Shown here piece after piece: positions 1 through 5,034 of a stretch of 11,415 nucleotides of DNA (positions are counted from its first letter, which is position 1; each line of letters begins with the position of its first letter). This DNA is from an uncultured Clostridia bacterium (lineage in GTDB: Bacteria; Bacillota; Clostridia; Oscillospirales; Acutalibacteraceae), in contig CAMVNL010000031.1 of the NCBI GenBank assembly GCA_947168785.1, forward strand, positions 1 through 11,415. The letters are read 5' to 3'. The notes beneath the pieces were generated by a model that was not told where the DNA came from, did no database searches, and saw only the letters and a list, made by a program, of their open reading frames with translations. A program made the translations under genes and the position numbers.

Positions 1-491
1 GATATTCCCGCACGGGGCTGCAGGAGCCGGGGATCGAAGTGCTGCCGGACGGCCGCCTGTATGGCTATTTCCGTACGGACCGCCACTTCCAGTATGAGAG
101 CTTTTCCGGCGACGGCGGGGCCGTCTGGACAAAACCGCTGCCCTCCCGCTTTACGTCGCCCGATTCCCCCATGCTGATCCGGCGCAATCCCTTCTCAGGG
201 ATCTATTACGCCCTCTGGAACCCCATCCCCAATTACAACGGACGCATCGACCCCTCCCGGCGGTGGGTCGCCGCGGGGCGCACCCCCTTCGTGCTGGCCC
301 GGAGCGAGGACGGCGTCAATTTCTCCGACTATACGGTGCTGGAGGACGACCCGGAAAAGGGCTATTGCTACCCGGCCCTCTATTTCCTTGATGAAAAGAC
401 CTTTTTGCTGTCCTATTGCTGCGGCGGCGAGGAGGACGGCATGTGCCTGACCCGCACCCGCCTCCGCCGGGGAGAATTGGCAAAGCCGTAA
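1..491 (+). CDS. Sialidase-like (Asp-box) protein, 3' end only
   Basis: The gene enters from the left edge. The reading frame is open from base 3 and ends at TAA 489-491, giving about 162 residues of the C-terminal part. An internal ATG at 39 is not the start, because the frame continues upstream in the same style (Tyr-Ser-Arg-Thr-Gly-Leu-Gln-Glu-Pro-Gly). The segment SGDGGAVWTKP is a typical Asp-box (Ser-x-Asp-x-Gly-x-x-x-Trp type), the blade motif of sialidases and BNR-repeat beta-propellers. The surrounding pattern (EPG, LPDGRLY, YESFS, then SPDSP and YALWNP) resembles sialidase-family proteins of gut Firmicutes. The likely role is cleavage or binding of terminal sugars on host glycans, which fits the fucosidase and galT further along. 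The catalytic residues and any signal peptide lie outside the window, so exact activity and location cannot be judged. No clear hairpin terminator follows the stop before the nrtR promoter. Confidence 0.7.
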   Translation, partial: YSRTGLQEPGIEVLPDGRLYGYFRTDRHFQYESFSGDGGAVWTKPLPSRFTSPDSPMLIRRNPFSGIYYALWNPIPNYNGRIDPSRRWVAAGRTPFVLARSEDGVNFSDYTVLEDDPEKGYCYPALYFLDEKTFLLSYCCGGEEDGMCLTRTRLRRGELAKP

Positions 492-507
492 AAACGTAAA
501 AAAAGAC

Positions 508-536
508 TTGACAAGATATTATTCTTGTGTTATTAT
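508..536 (+). promoter_or_regulatory. Sigma-A promoter of the NAD salvage cluster
   Basis: A perfect -35 TTGACA (508-513) is followed by a 17-bp spacer and a -10 TATTAT (531-536). Transcription would start near 543, leaving a leader of roughly 27 nt before the nrtR start codon. It is the only strong plus-strand promoter found between the sialidase-like gene and pncB, so it may drive all five genes. Confidence 0.85.
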
Positions 537-556
537 CATGTTGAAAATAACACAAG
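524..556. promoter_or_regulatory. Candidate NrtR operator, 11-bp inverted repeat
   Basis: CTTGTGTTATT (524-534) and its exact reverse complement AATAACACAAG (546-556) are separated by 11 bases. The half-sites are therefore offset by 22 bp, about two helical turns, which puts them on the same face of the DNA. The left arm covers the -10 box and the right arm reaches the start of the ribosome binding site, as expected for a repressor site. A further ACAAG at 511-515 mirrors the CTTGT that opens the left arm, so a second overlapping half-site is possible. Assignment to NrtR is inferred from the adjacent regulator gene. NrtR operators differ between lineages and no consensus was compared. Confidence 0.7.
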
Positions 557-569
557 GGAAGTGATTCCA

Positions 570-1385
570 TTGCAGACGGAACAGGATTTTTTATCGACCT
601 ACCGGCTGGAGGATTTTGAGCGTCCGTCGGTGACGGCGGATATCGCGGCGTTTATGATCCGTTCGGAGGTCCGCGGCAGCTACCGGCAGGATTCCGGCAA
701 TAAGCTGAGCCTGCTGCTGGTGAAGCGGGGCTGTCACCCCTTCAAGGACCACTGGGCGCTGCCGGGCGGCTTTTTACAGCCGGGCGAGACCATTGAGGAA
801 TGCGCCCTGCGGGAGGTGCAGGAGGAGACCAACGTGCTGCCCGTGTCGTTGATGCCGGTGGCCGTGTTCAGCGAGCCGGGGCGCGACCCCCGGGGCTGGA
901 TCATTTCCCACGCCTTTGCCTCTGTGATCAGCGAGGAATCGGTGAAGCAGGCCGGTGGCGACGACGCGGCGGACGCCCAGTGGTTCGACGTGAGCTTTGA
1001 CCGACGGGAGAACGGCAGCTATCTGCTGACGCTGCAATACGGCGATATCACGCTGAACGCGATTTTGACGGAAGAGGAGACCCGCTTCGGGAAGACCTCC
1101 TTCCGCATCAAAGAGAGCGGCGGGCTGGCTTTTGACCACGCCCGGATCATCGCCACCGCCCTGACGGCGCTGCGCAGCGACGCGAAGAACTTTGAGACGA
1201 TCTTCGATTTTTTGCCGGAGACCTTCACGCTGACGGCCCTGCAAAAGGTACAGGAGACGATCATGAACATCACGGTGCTGCCCGCCAACTTCCGCCGGAA
1301 GATCGCGGACTACGTGGTGGAAACGGATGAATACACACAGGGCGCGGGGCACCGGCCCGCAAGACTTTACAGAAGAAAAAACTGA
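570..1385 (+). CDS. nrtR: NrtR-type regulator of NAD metabolism (Nudix + winged helix)
   Basis: This 271-residue protein has the two-part plan of NrtR: an N-terminal Nudix domain that senses an NAD-related ligand such as ADP-ribose, and a C-terminal winged-helix DNA-binding domain. The Nudix box spans about residues 67-89 and keeps the metal-binding REVQEE core (Arg81, Glu82, Glu85, Glu86). Thr87 stands where the consensus has Gly. The C-terminus carries the family's closing pattern, FRRKI followed by a terminal RPARLYR. The start is taken as TTG at 570, preceded by AAGGGAAG; an upstream in-frame TTG at 525 lies ahead of the predicted transcription start and is unusable. It heads a cluster of four NAD salvage enzymes, its classical targets, and probably also represses itself through the inverted repeat at 524-556. 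Whether it still hydrolyses a substrate is open, since the catalytic glutamates are intact. An ordinary Nudix hydrolase is the alternative, made unlikely by the C-terminal domain and context. Confidence 0.88.
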   Translation: MQTEQDFLSTYRLEDFERPSVTADIAAFMIRSEVRGSYRQDSGNKLSLLLVKRGCHPFKDHWALPGGFLQPGETIEECALREVQEETNVLPVSLMPVAVFSEPGRDPRGWIISHAFASVISEESVKQAGGDDAADAQWFDVSFDRRENGSYLLTLQYGDITLNAILTEEETRFGKTSFRIKESGGLAFDHARIIATALTALRSDAKNFETIFDFLPETFTLTALQKVQETIMNITVLPANFRRKIADYVVETDEYTQGAGHRPARLYRRKN

Positions 1386-1402
1386 TCGGAGGAGGAAAGG
1401 AA

Positions 1403-1927
1403 ATGAAGCGGTTTTTAGTGGTCGTGGATATGCAGAAGGATTTTGTAGACGGGGCGCTGGGCAGCAAAGAGGCCGTGGCCATCGTTCCCGCCGTGGCGGA
1501 GAAAATCAAAGCCTTCGACGGCGAGATCTTCGTCACCTTTGACACCCATTTTGAGAATTATATGAATACCCGGGAGGGCAAATTCCTGCCGGTGCCCCAT
1601 TGCATCAAAAATAAAGCGGGATGGAAGCTGGACAAGGACGTGGCCGCCGCATTGGAGGAAAAGGCCTATACGCCGGTGGAGAAGATCACCTTCGGCTCCA
1701 CCGCGCTGCCGGAGCTGATCGAAAGAGCGGCGGGGGAGGAGGACTTCTCCATAGAGCTCATCGGCCTCTGCACGGATATCTGCGTGGTCAGCAACGCGCT
1801 GCTGCTGAAGGCCCATTTCCCCGAGGCGCCCATTTCCGTGGACGCGGCCTGCTGCGCGGGCGTGACCCCCGAAAAGCACGCCGCGGCGCTGGAAACCATG
1901 CGCAGCTGCCAGATCACGATCGCGTAG
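1403..1927 (+). CDS. pncA: Nicotinamidase (cysteine hydrolase family)
   Basis: PncA hydrolyses nicotinamide to nicotinate and ammonia in the cytoplasm, the first step of the deamidating NAD salvage route. The 174-residue protein is slightly shorter than the E. coli enzyme and has the isochorismatase-like fold signature. The probable catalytic triad is visible: Asp9 in VVVDMQKDF, Lys94 in PVEKITFGS and Cys127 in LCTDICVVSNA. Asp47 and His49 (FDTHFENY), with His66 (VPHC), fit the family's metal site. The ATG start follows a strong ribosome binding site (GGAGGAGGAAAGG), 17 nt after the nrtR stop, so the two genes are very likely co-transcribed. The TAG stop lies inside the first copy of a hairpin repeat (1924-1948), suggesting that the last codons were set by insertion of that element. 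Other isochorismatase-family hydrolases look similar, but the residues plus the NAD operon context favour PncA strongly. Confidence 0.92.
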   Translation: MKRFLVVVDMQKDFVDGALGSKEAVAIVPAVAEKIKAFDGEIFVTFDTHFENYMNTREGKFLPVPHCIKNKAGWKLDKDVAAALEEKAYTPVEKITFGSTALPELIERAAGEEDFSIELIGLCTDICVVSNALLLKAHFPEAPISVDAACCAGVTPEKHAAALETMRSCQITIA

Positions 1928-1948
1928 CACGCAGCCTCAGCTGCGTTG
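1924..1948 (+). repeat. Covarying hairpin repeat, copy A
   Basis: The unit begins GTAGCAC and forms a perfect 7-bp stem, ACGCAGC (1929-1935) with GCTGCGT (1940-1946), around a CTCA loop. It overlaps the pncA stop codon. The same head and loop recur at 4839-4863, and an inverted relative is at 2070-2093. Stem positions that differ between copies change in pairs, so the hairpin itself is conserved. Confidence 0.75.
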
Positions 1949-1954
1949 GAGGCT

Positions 1955-1986
1955 CAAGTCGCAAGTCGCAAGTCGCCCTTCGGGCG
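1955..1986 (+). repeat. CAAGTCG heptamer x3 with adjoining hairpin
   Basis: Three exact tandem copies of CAAGTCG occupy 1955-1975. They run into a 5-bp hairpin, CGCCC (1974-1978) with GGGCG (1982-1986), closed by a TTC triloop. The hairpin has no T-tract, so it does not look like a simple terminator. A different 7-bp array with triloop hairpins lies in the other large gap of this cluster (3440-3589). Confidence 0.7.
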
Positions 1987-2069
1987 GTTCTATACGGAGA
2001 AAGAAAGCGTTGCCCTTTAATGGAAAATGCTTCATGCTCAGGGAAAACGTATTATCATGGGCAACCGCC

Positions 2070-2093
2070 CGACGGCGCAATGCGCCGTGCTAC
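2070..2093 (-). repeat. Covarying hairpin repeat, copy C (inverted)
   Basis: Read on the minus strand it begins GTAGCAC and forms ACGGCGC with GCGCCGT (stem arms 2082-2088 and 2072-2078) around an ATT triloop. Compared with copies A and B, two stem pairs differ and both are changed on each side, so base pairing is kept. It faces copy A and forms the right end of the possible mini-element upstream of nadE. Confidence 0.65.
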
Positions 2094-2134
2094 CCTGTGA
2101 CACAATCCCCATCAATGAAAAAGGACGAATCATC

Positions 2135-2881
2135 ATGTATCAATTCAACGCTGAAAAAATCAAAAACGAATGTGTGCAATGGATCCGCGATTTCTTTGCG
2201 GAGAACGGCAAGGGCTGCAACGCGGTGATCGGCATTTCCGGCGGTAAGGACAGCTCTATCGTGGCGGCCCTGTGCGTGGAGGCGCTGGGAAAGGAGAGGG
2301 TCATCGGCGTGCTGATGCCCTGCGGCGAGCAGGCGGATATCGACAAGGCGCTGCTGCTGGTGAAGCACCTGGGCATCCGCCACTATATCGTCAACATCAA
2401 GGACGCGGTGGAGGGCGTGACGAAGAATCTCCCCTTCGAGCTGAGCCAGCAGAGCCGCCAGAACCTGCCGCCCCGCATCCGCATGGCCACGCTCTACGCG
2501 GTCTCCCAAAGCCACAACGGCAGGGTGGCCAACACCTGCAACCTGTCGGAGGACTGGGTGGGCTATTCCACCCGCTACGGCGACAGCGTGGGGGATTTCA
2601 GCCCCTGCTCTCACCTGACGGTGCAGGAAATGAAGGCCATCGGCCATGCGTTGGGCTTGCCCGAGGTGCTGGTGGAGAAGGTGCCCAGCGACGGCCTATG
2701 CGGCAAGACGGATGAGGACAACCTGGGCTTCACCTACGCTGAGCTGGACCGTTACATCCGCGAGGGCGTCATCGAGGACGCGGACAAAAAAGCCAACATC
2801 GACCGGCGGCATAAGACCAACCTGTTCAAATTACAGCTGATGCCAGCCTTTGACCCGGAGATTGCAGAATATGGAGAATAA
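2135..2881 (+). CDS. nadE: NAD synthetase, ammonia-dependent type
   Basis: NadE amidates nicotinate adenine dinucleotide (NaAD) to NAD, using ATP. The 248-residue protein consists of the synthetase domain alone, with no N-terminal glutaminase domain, so it should use free ammonia or a separate donor. The ATP-pyrophosphatase P-loop SGGKDSS is at residues 35-41. Further family segments are TCNLSEDWVGYSTRYGD and GDFSPCSHLTVQEMKAIG. The start is ATG 2135, preceded by AAAAAGGA about 10 nt upstream. The frame is open back to 2027, but that stretch falls in the repeat-rich spacer and reads as non-family sequence. The 3' end overlaps the next gene by 11 nt, implying translational coupling with the adenylyltransferase that makes its substrate. 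PncA, two genes earlier in the pathway, releases ammonia. The 207-base gap upstream has no convincing promoter, so nadE may rely on read-through from nrtR-pncA. Confidence 0.93.
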   Translation: MYQFNAEKIKNECVQWIRDFFAENGKGCNAVIGISGGKDSSIVAALCVEALGKERVIGVLMPCGEQADIDKALLLVKHLGIRHYIVNIKDAVEGVTKNLPFELSQQSRQNLPPRIRMATLYAVSQSHNGRVANTCNLSEDWVGYSTRYGDSVGDFSPCSHLTVQEMKAIGHALGLPEVLVEKVPSDGLCGKTDEDNLGFTYAELDRYIREGVIEDADKKANIDRRHKTNLFKLQLMPAFDPEIAEYGE

Positions 2882-3425
2882 GCCGTACCGTCTGGGGATT
2901 ACTGTGGGCCGCTTTCAGACCTTCCACAACGGGCACAAATTCATGATCGACAAGGCCGTGGCCCTGTGCGACCGGGTAGGGGTGTTTATCGGCTCCTCGC
3001 AGGAGTCCGGCACCGCCAAGAACCCCTTTGACTACGAGACCCGTAAGCGGCTGCTGACAAAGATCTACGGCGGCAGAATCAGCGTGTTCCCGCTGCCGGA
3101 TATCGGCGTGGGTAACAACTCCCGCTGGGGCGACTACGTGCTGGACAACGTGCTGGACCGGTTCGGCGAGCTGCCGGACCTGCTGGTCTCCGGCAAGGAG
3201 GTCCGCCGCATCGACTGGTTTGACAGCGTGAAGAGTCTCACCATCGCGGAGCTGTACGTGCCGAAGATCATCGACATTTCCGCCACGCAGATGCGGGAAT
3301 ACTTCCTCACCGGCAACGCGGAGGCGTGGAAGCGCTTTTCCGACCCTGTGCTGTGGGACGAATTCGATACCCTCCGCGCGTTGGTAGAGGCGGCGCAGGG
3401 GAACAACAAAACCGCAAGTATCTGA
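2871..3425 (+). CDS. NadM-like nicotinate/nicotinamide mononucleotide adenylyltransferase
   Basis: This 184-residue nucleotidyltransferase should transfer AMP from ATP to NaMN (or NMN), giving NaAD (or NAD). It carries the HxGH signature in GRFQTFHNGH (residues 13-22, His19 and His22) and the second ATP motif ISATQMR (136-142). GSSQESGTAKNPF (41-53) and NNSRWGDYV (82-90) resemble the NadM branch (archaeal type, also known in some bacteria and in the NadR N-terminal domain) more than bacterial NadD. The start ATG 2871 lies inside the end of nadE (11-nt overlap), with CGGAG about 10 nt upstream. Position between nadE and pncB supports use of NaMN, closing the route from nicotinate to NAD. NadM enzymes often accept both NMN and NaMN, so direct NAD formation from NMN is possible. 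Family placement by motif is good; substrate preference is inferred. The symbol is left blank because nadD or nadM cannot be settled from motifs alone. Confidence 0.82.
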   Translation: MENKPYRLGITVGRFQTFHNGHKFMIDKAVALCDRVGVFIGSSQESGTAKNPFDYETRKRLLTKIYGGRISVFPLPDIGVGNNSRWGDYVLDNVLDRFGELPDLLVSGKEVRRIDWFDSVKSLTIAELYVPKIIDISATQMREYFLTGNAEAWKRFSDPVLWDEFDTLRALVEAAQGNNKTASI

Positions 3426-3439
3426 GCATAATGATAAAA

Positions 3440-3589
3440 GTTGAAAGTTGAAAGTTAAAAAATGGAGCCTGTTCCAGGCTCTATAAATGGGCAAGGGCGA
3501 AGCCCTTCCACGTTTCAACTCTCAACTTTCAACTCTCAACTCTCAACTTTCAACTCTCAACTTTCAACTTTCAACTTTTAACTTTTAAC
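3440..3589. repeat. Inverted heptamer arrays in the nadM-like/pncB gap
   Basis: Three heptamers on the left (GTTGAAA, GTTGAAA, GTTAAAA; 3440-3460) face eleven heptamers on the right that are their reverse-complement type (3513-3589, exactly 77 bases). The right array mixes TTTCAAC, TCTCAAC and, at its end, two TTTTAAC units. The arms could pair across about 50 bases to form a large stem holding the two hairpins at 3465-3507. The array fills most of the 199-base gap, is non-coding and resembles the short tandemly repeated heptamers reported in some bacterial genomes. Unit number is likely to vary between strains. Confidence 0.85.
3465..3507 (+). other. Two triloop hairpins inside the heptamer arrays
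   Basis: Hairpin one is GAGCCTG (3465-3471) with CAGGCTC (3475-3481), loop TTC. Hairpin two is AAGGGC (3493-3498) with GCCCTT (3502-3507), loop GAA. Neither is followed by a T-run, so termination is not indicated. They form the core between the left and right heptamer arms and may be part of a repeat element or an mRNA-stability or processing structure. Confidence 0.65.
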
Positions 3590-3624
3590 TCTCCGACCTA
3601 TCCTTTCAGAAAGAGGTAACTGCC

Positions 3625-4818
3625 ATGAAACTATCTCCCATCGTCGTATCCCTGCTGGATACCGACCTTTACAAATTCAACATGGATCAGGTAATCTTCC
3701 ACAAGCACACGGACCTGTGCGGGCAGTATTATTTCAAGTGCCGCAACAAGGGCGTGACCTTCACGCCGGAGATGGCGGAGGAGATCAGCGCACAGATCGA
3801 CCACCTGTGTTCCCTTCGTTTTACAAAAGAGGAGCTGGATTACCTGCGCTCTATCCGCTTCATCAAGAACGACTATGTGGAATTTTTGCGGCTGTACCAC
3901 CCCATCCGGGACTACGTGACCGTATCCCTCTCCGACGAGGGCGAGCTCTCCATCGTGGTGGACGGCCCCCTGTTCTCCGCCATGCAGTTTGAGATTTTCC
4001 TGCTGGAGATCGTCAACGAGGTCTACTTCCGCATGGCCTACGACTATGACGCGCTGCTGGCTTCCGCCAAAGAGCGGCTGGACGACAAGATCAGAAAGCT
4101 CAACGACGGTACTTATACCTTCAATTTTGCCGAGTTCGGCTGCCGCAGACGCCTCTCCCGTGAGTGGGAGGACGAGGTGGTCCGCCGGCTTGTCACCGAG
4201 ACGAAGAGCTGTGTCGGCACCTCCAACGTGTACCTGGCCATGAAGTATCACGTCACCCCTATCGGCACCTACGCCCATGAGTTCGTGCAGATGTATCAGG
4301 GCATCGACTCCATTCCGCTGGCCTACACCAACCACTACGCCATGAAGGACTGGTATGACGAGTATAACGGCGACAACGGTACGGCGCTGACAGATACCAT
4401 CACCACCGACTTGTTCCTGCTTGATTTCACCCGCTCCAATGTGAACAACTATAACGGCGTGCGCCATGACAGCGGCGACCCCTACGAGTGGGGCGAAAAG
4501 ATCATGGCCCACTACAAGAAGTTTGGCGTGGACCCCAAGACCAAGCTGCTGCTGTTCAGCGACAGCCTTGATTTTGACCGGGCGCAGAAGCTGTACGACT
4601 ACTTCCGCGAAAAGACGAAGGTCTCCTTCGGCATCGGCACCTTCGTCTCCAACGATACCTGCGCCGAGGCGCTGAATATCGTCATCAAGCTGCAATACGT
4701 CAACGGCCGCCCGGTGGCAAAGCTTTCCGACACCCCCGGCAAGGCCATGTGCCGCGACGAGGAGTATCTGGAGTACCTGAAACGCTCCGTCGCCTTCCGG
4801 ATCAACCGGGAGAAATAA
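3625..4818 (+). CDS. pncB: Nicotinate phosphoribosyltransferase
   Basis: PncB joins nicotinate to PRPP to make nicotinate mononucleotide, usually with ATP hydrolysis, as the entry step of the Preiss-Handler route. The 397-residue length matches the E. coli-type family (about 400). Recognisable blocks are LLDTDLYKFNMDQ near the N-terminus, NFAEFGCRRRLS around 167-178, GTSNVYLAMKY and PIGTYAHEF, and a C-terminal SDTPGKAMC. His218 in GTYAHEF aligns with the histidine that is transiently phosphorylated in this family. The ATG follows AGAAAGAGGT with about 8 nt spacing. It is separated from the preceding gene by the 199-base heptamer region, yet no independent promoter was found there. It supplies NaMN to the NadM-like enzyme and takes nicotinate from PncA. 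Last gene of the salvage cluster; the converging fucosidase gene follows. Confidence 0.95.
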   Translation: MKLSPIVVSLLDTDLYKFNMDQVIFHKHTDLCGQYYFKCRNKGVTFTPEMAEEISAQIDHLCSLRFTKEELDYLRSIRFIKNDYVEFLRLYHPIRDYVTVSLSDEGELSIVVDGPLFSAMQFEIFLLEIVNEVYFRMAYDYDALLASAKERLDDKIRKLNDGTYTFNFAEFGCRRRLSREWEDEVVRRLVTETKSCVGTSNVYLAMKYHVTPIGTYAHEFVQMYQGIDSIPLAYTNHYAMKDWYDEYNGDNGTALTDTITTDLFLLDFTRSNVNNYNGVRHDSGDPYEWGEKIMAHYKKFGVDPKTKLLLFSDSLDFDRAQKLYDYFREKTKVSFGIGTFVSNDTCAEALNIVIKLQYVNGRPVAKLSDTPGKAMCRDEEYLEYLKRSVAFRINREK

Positions 4819-4838
4819 GGATTTGTCGGGACAAAACC

Positions 4839-4863
4839 GTAGCACGCTGCCTCAGCAGCGTTG
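4839..4863 (+). repeat. Covarying hairpin repeat, copy B
   Basis: This copy, 20 nt after the pncB stop, begins GTAGCAC and forms ACGCTGC (4844-4850) with GCAGCGT (4855-4861), loop CTCA. It differs from copy A at only two bases, A to T and T to A, which are paired opposite one another. A run of six T (4877-4882) follows 13 nt later, so it might also help end pncB transcription, though the distance is longer than normal for an intrinsic terminator. Confidence 0.75.
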
Positions 4864-4977
4864 CAACGCAGTTCCGTTTTTTACCGTAAAGATCATGTAG
4901 CGTGTCAGTTTTGCCTGTACTGCGGAAAACTTCATTTGCGCAGAAAATGCAGCTGAAGCCGACCCAAATATTAAGAA

Positions 4978-5012
4978 AACGCATCCCGGCGGAAGCTCCG
5001 TCGGGATGCGTT
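4978..5012. terminator. Bidirectional terminator between pncB and the fucosidase gene
   Basis: A 16-bp stem (4978-4993 with 4997-5012, one G-T pair) is closed by an AGC triloop. On the minus strand it is followed at once by TTTTCTTAATATT, a good U-tract for the fucosidase gene ending at 5035. On the plus strand the T-run (5029-5034) lies further away, so termination of pncB is plausible but less certain. Confidence 0.8.
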
Positions 5013-5034
5013 GCGTTTGATTGCCTGTTTTTTG

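Larger units (their letters stand above)
1924..2093. repeat. Possible 170-bp mini-element with terminal inverted repeats between pncA and nadE
   Basis: Most of the 207-base gap between pncA and nadE is bounded by inverted ends: GTAGCACG at 1924-1931 and CGTGCTAC at 2086-2093, each part of a hairpin unit. Inside, TCGGGCGGTT occurs at 1980-1989 and again on the opposite strand at 2063-2072. GTTGCCC (2009-2015) pairs with GGGCAAC (2059-2065). The nested symmetry, lack of coding capacity and overlap with the pncA stop resemble a miniature, non-autonomous repeat element. No target-site duplication was recognised, and the element could equally be a structured RNA spacer. Confidence 0.45.

Noticed and set aside
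525..569. Upstream in-frame TTG start for nrtR
   Set aside because: It lies between the -35 and -10 boxes, so it would not be in the transcript.
2049..2059. Second occurrence of TATTATCATG (also at 531-540) as an NrtR site or promoter before nadE
   Set aside because: The shared part is the -10 box and operator spacer, not the arms, and no -35 lies at a proper distance.
3631..4845. Long minus-strand open frame (404 codons) opposite pncB
   Set aside because: Composition is Val/Gly/His-rich noise mirroring the codon use of pncB; no motif or credible start context.
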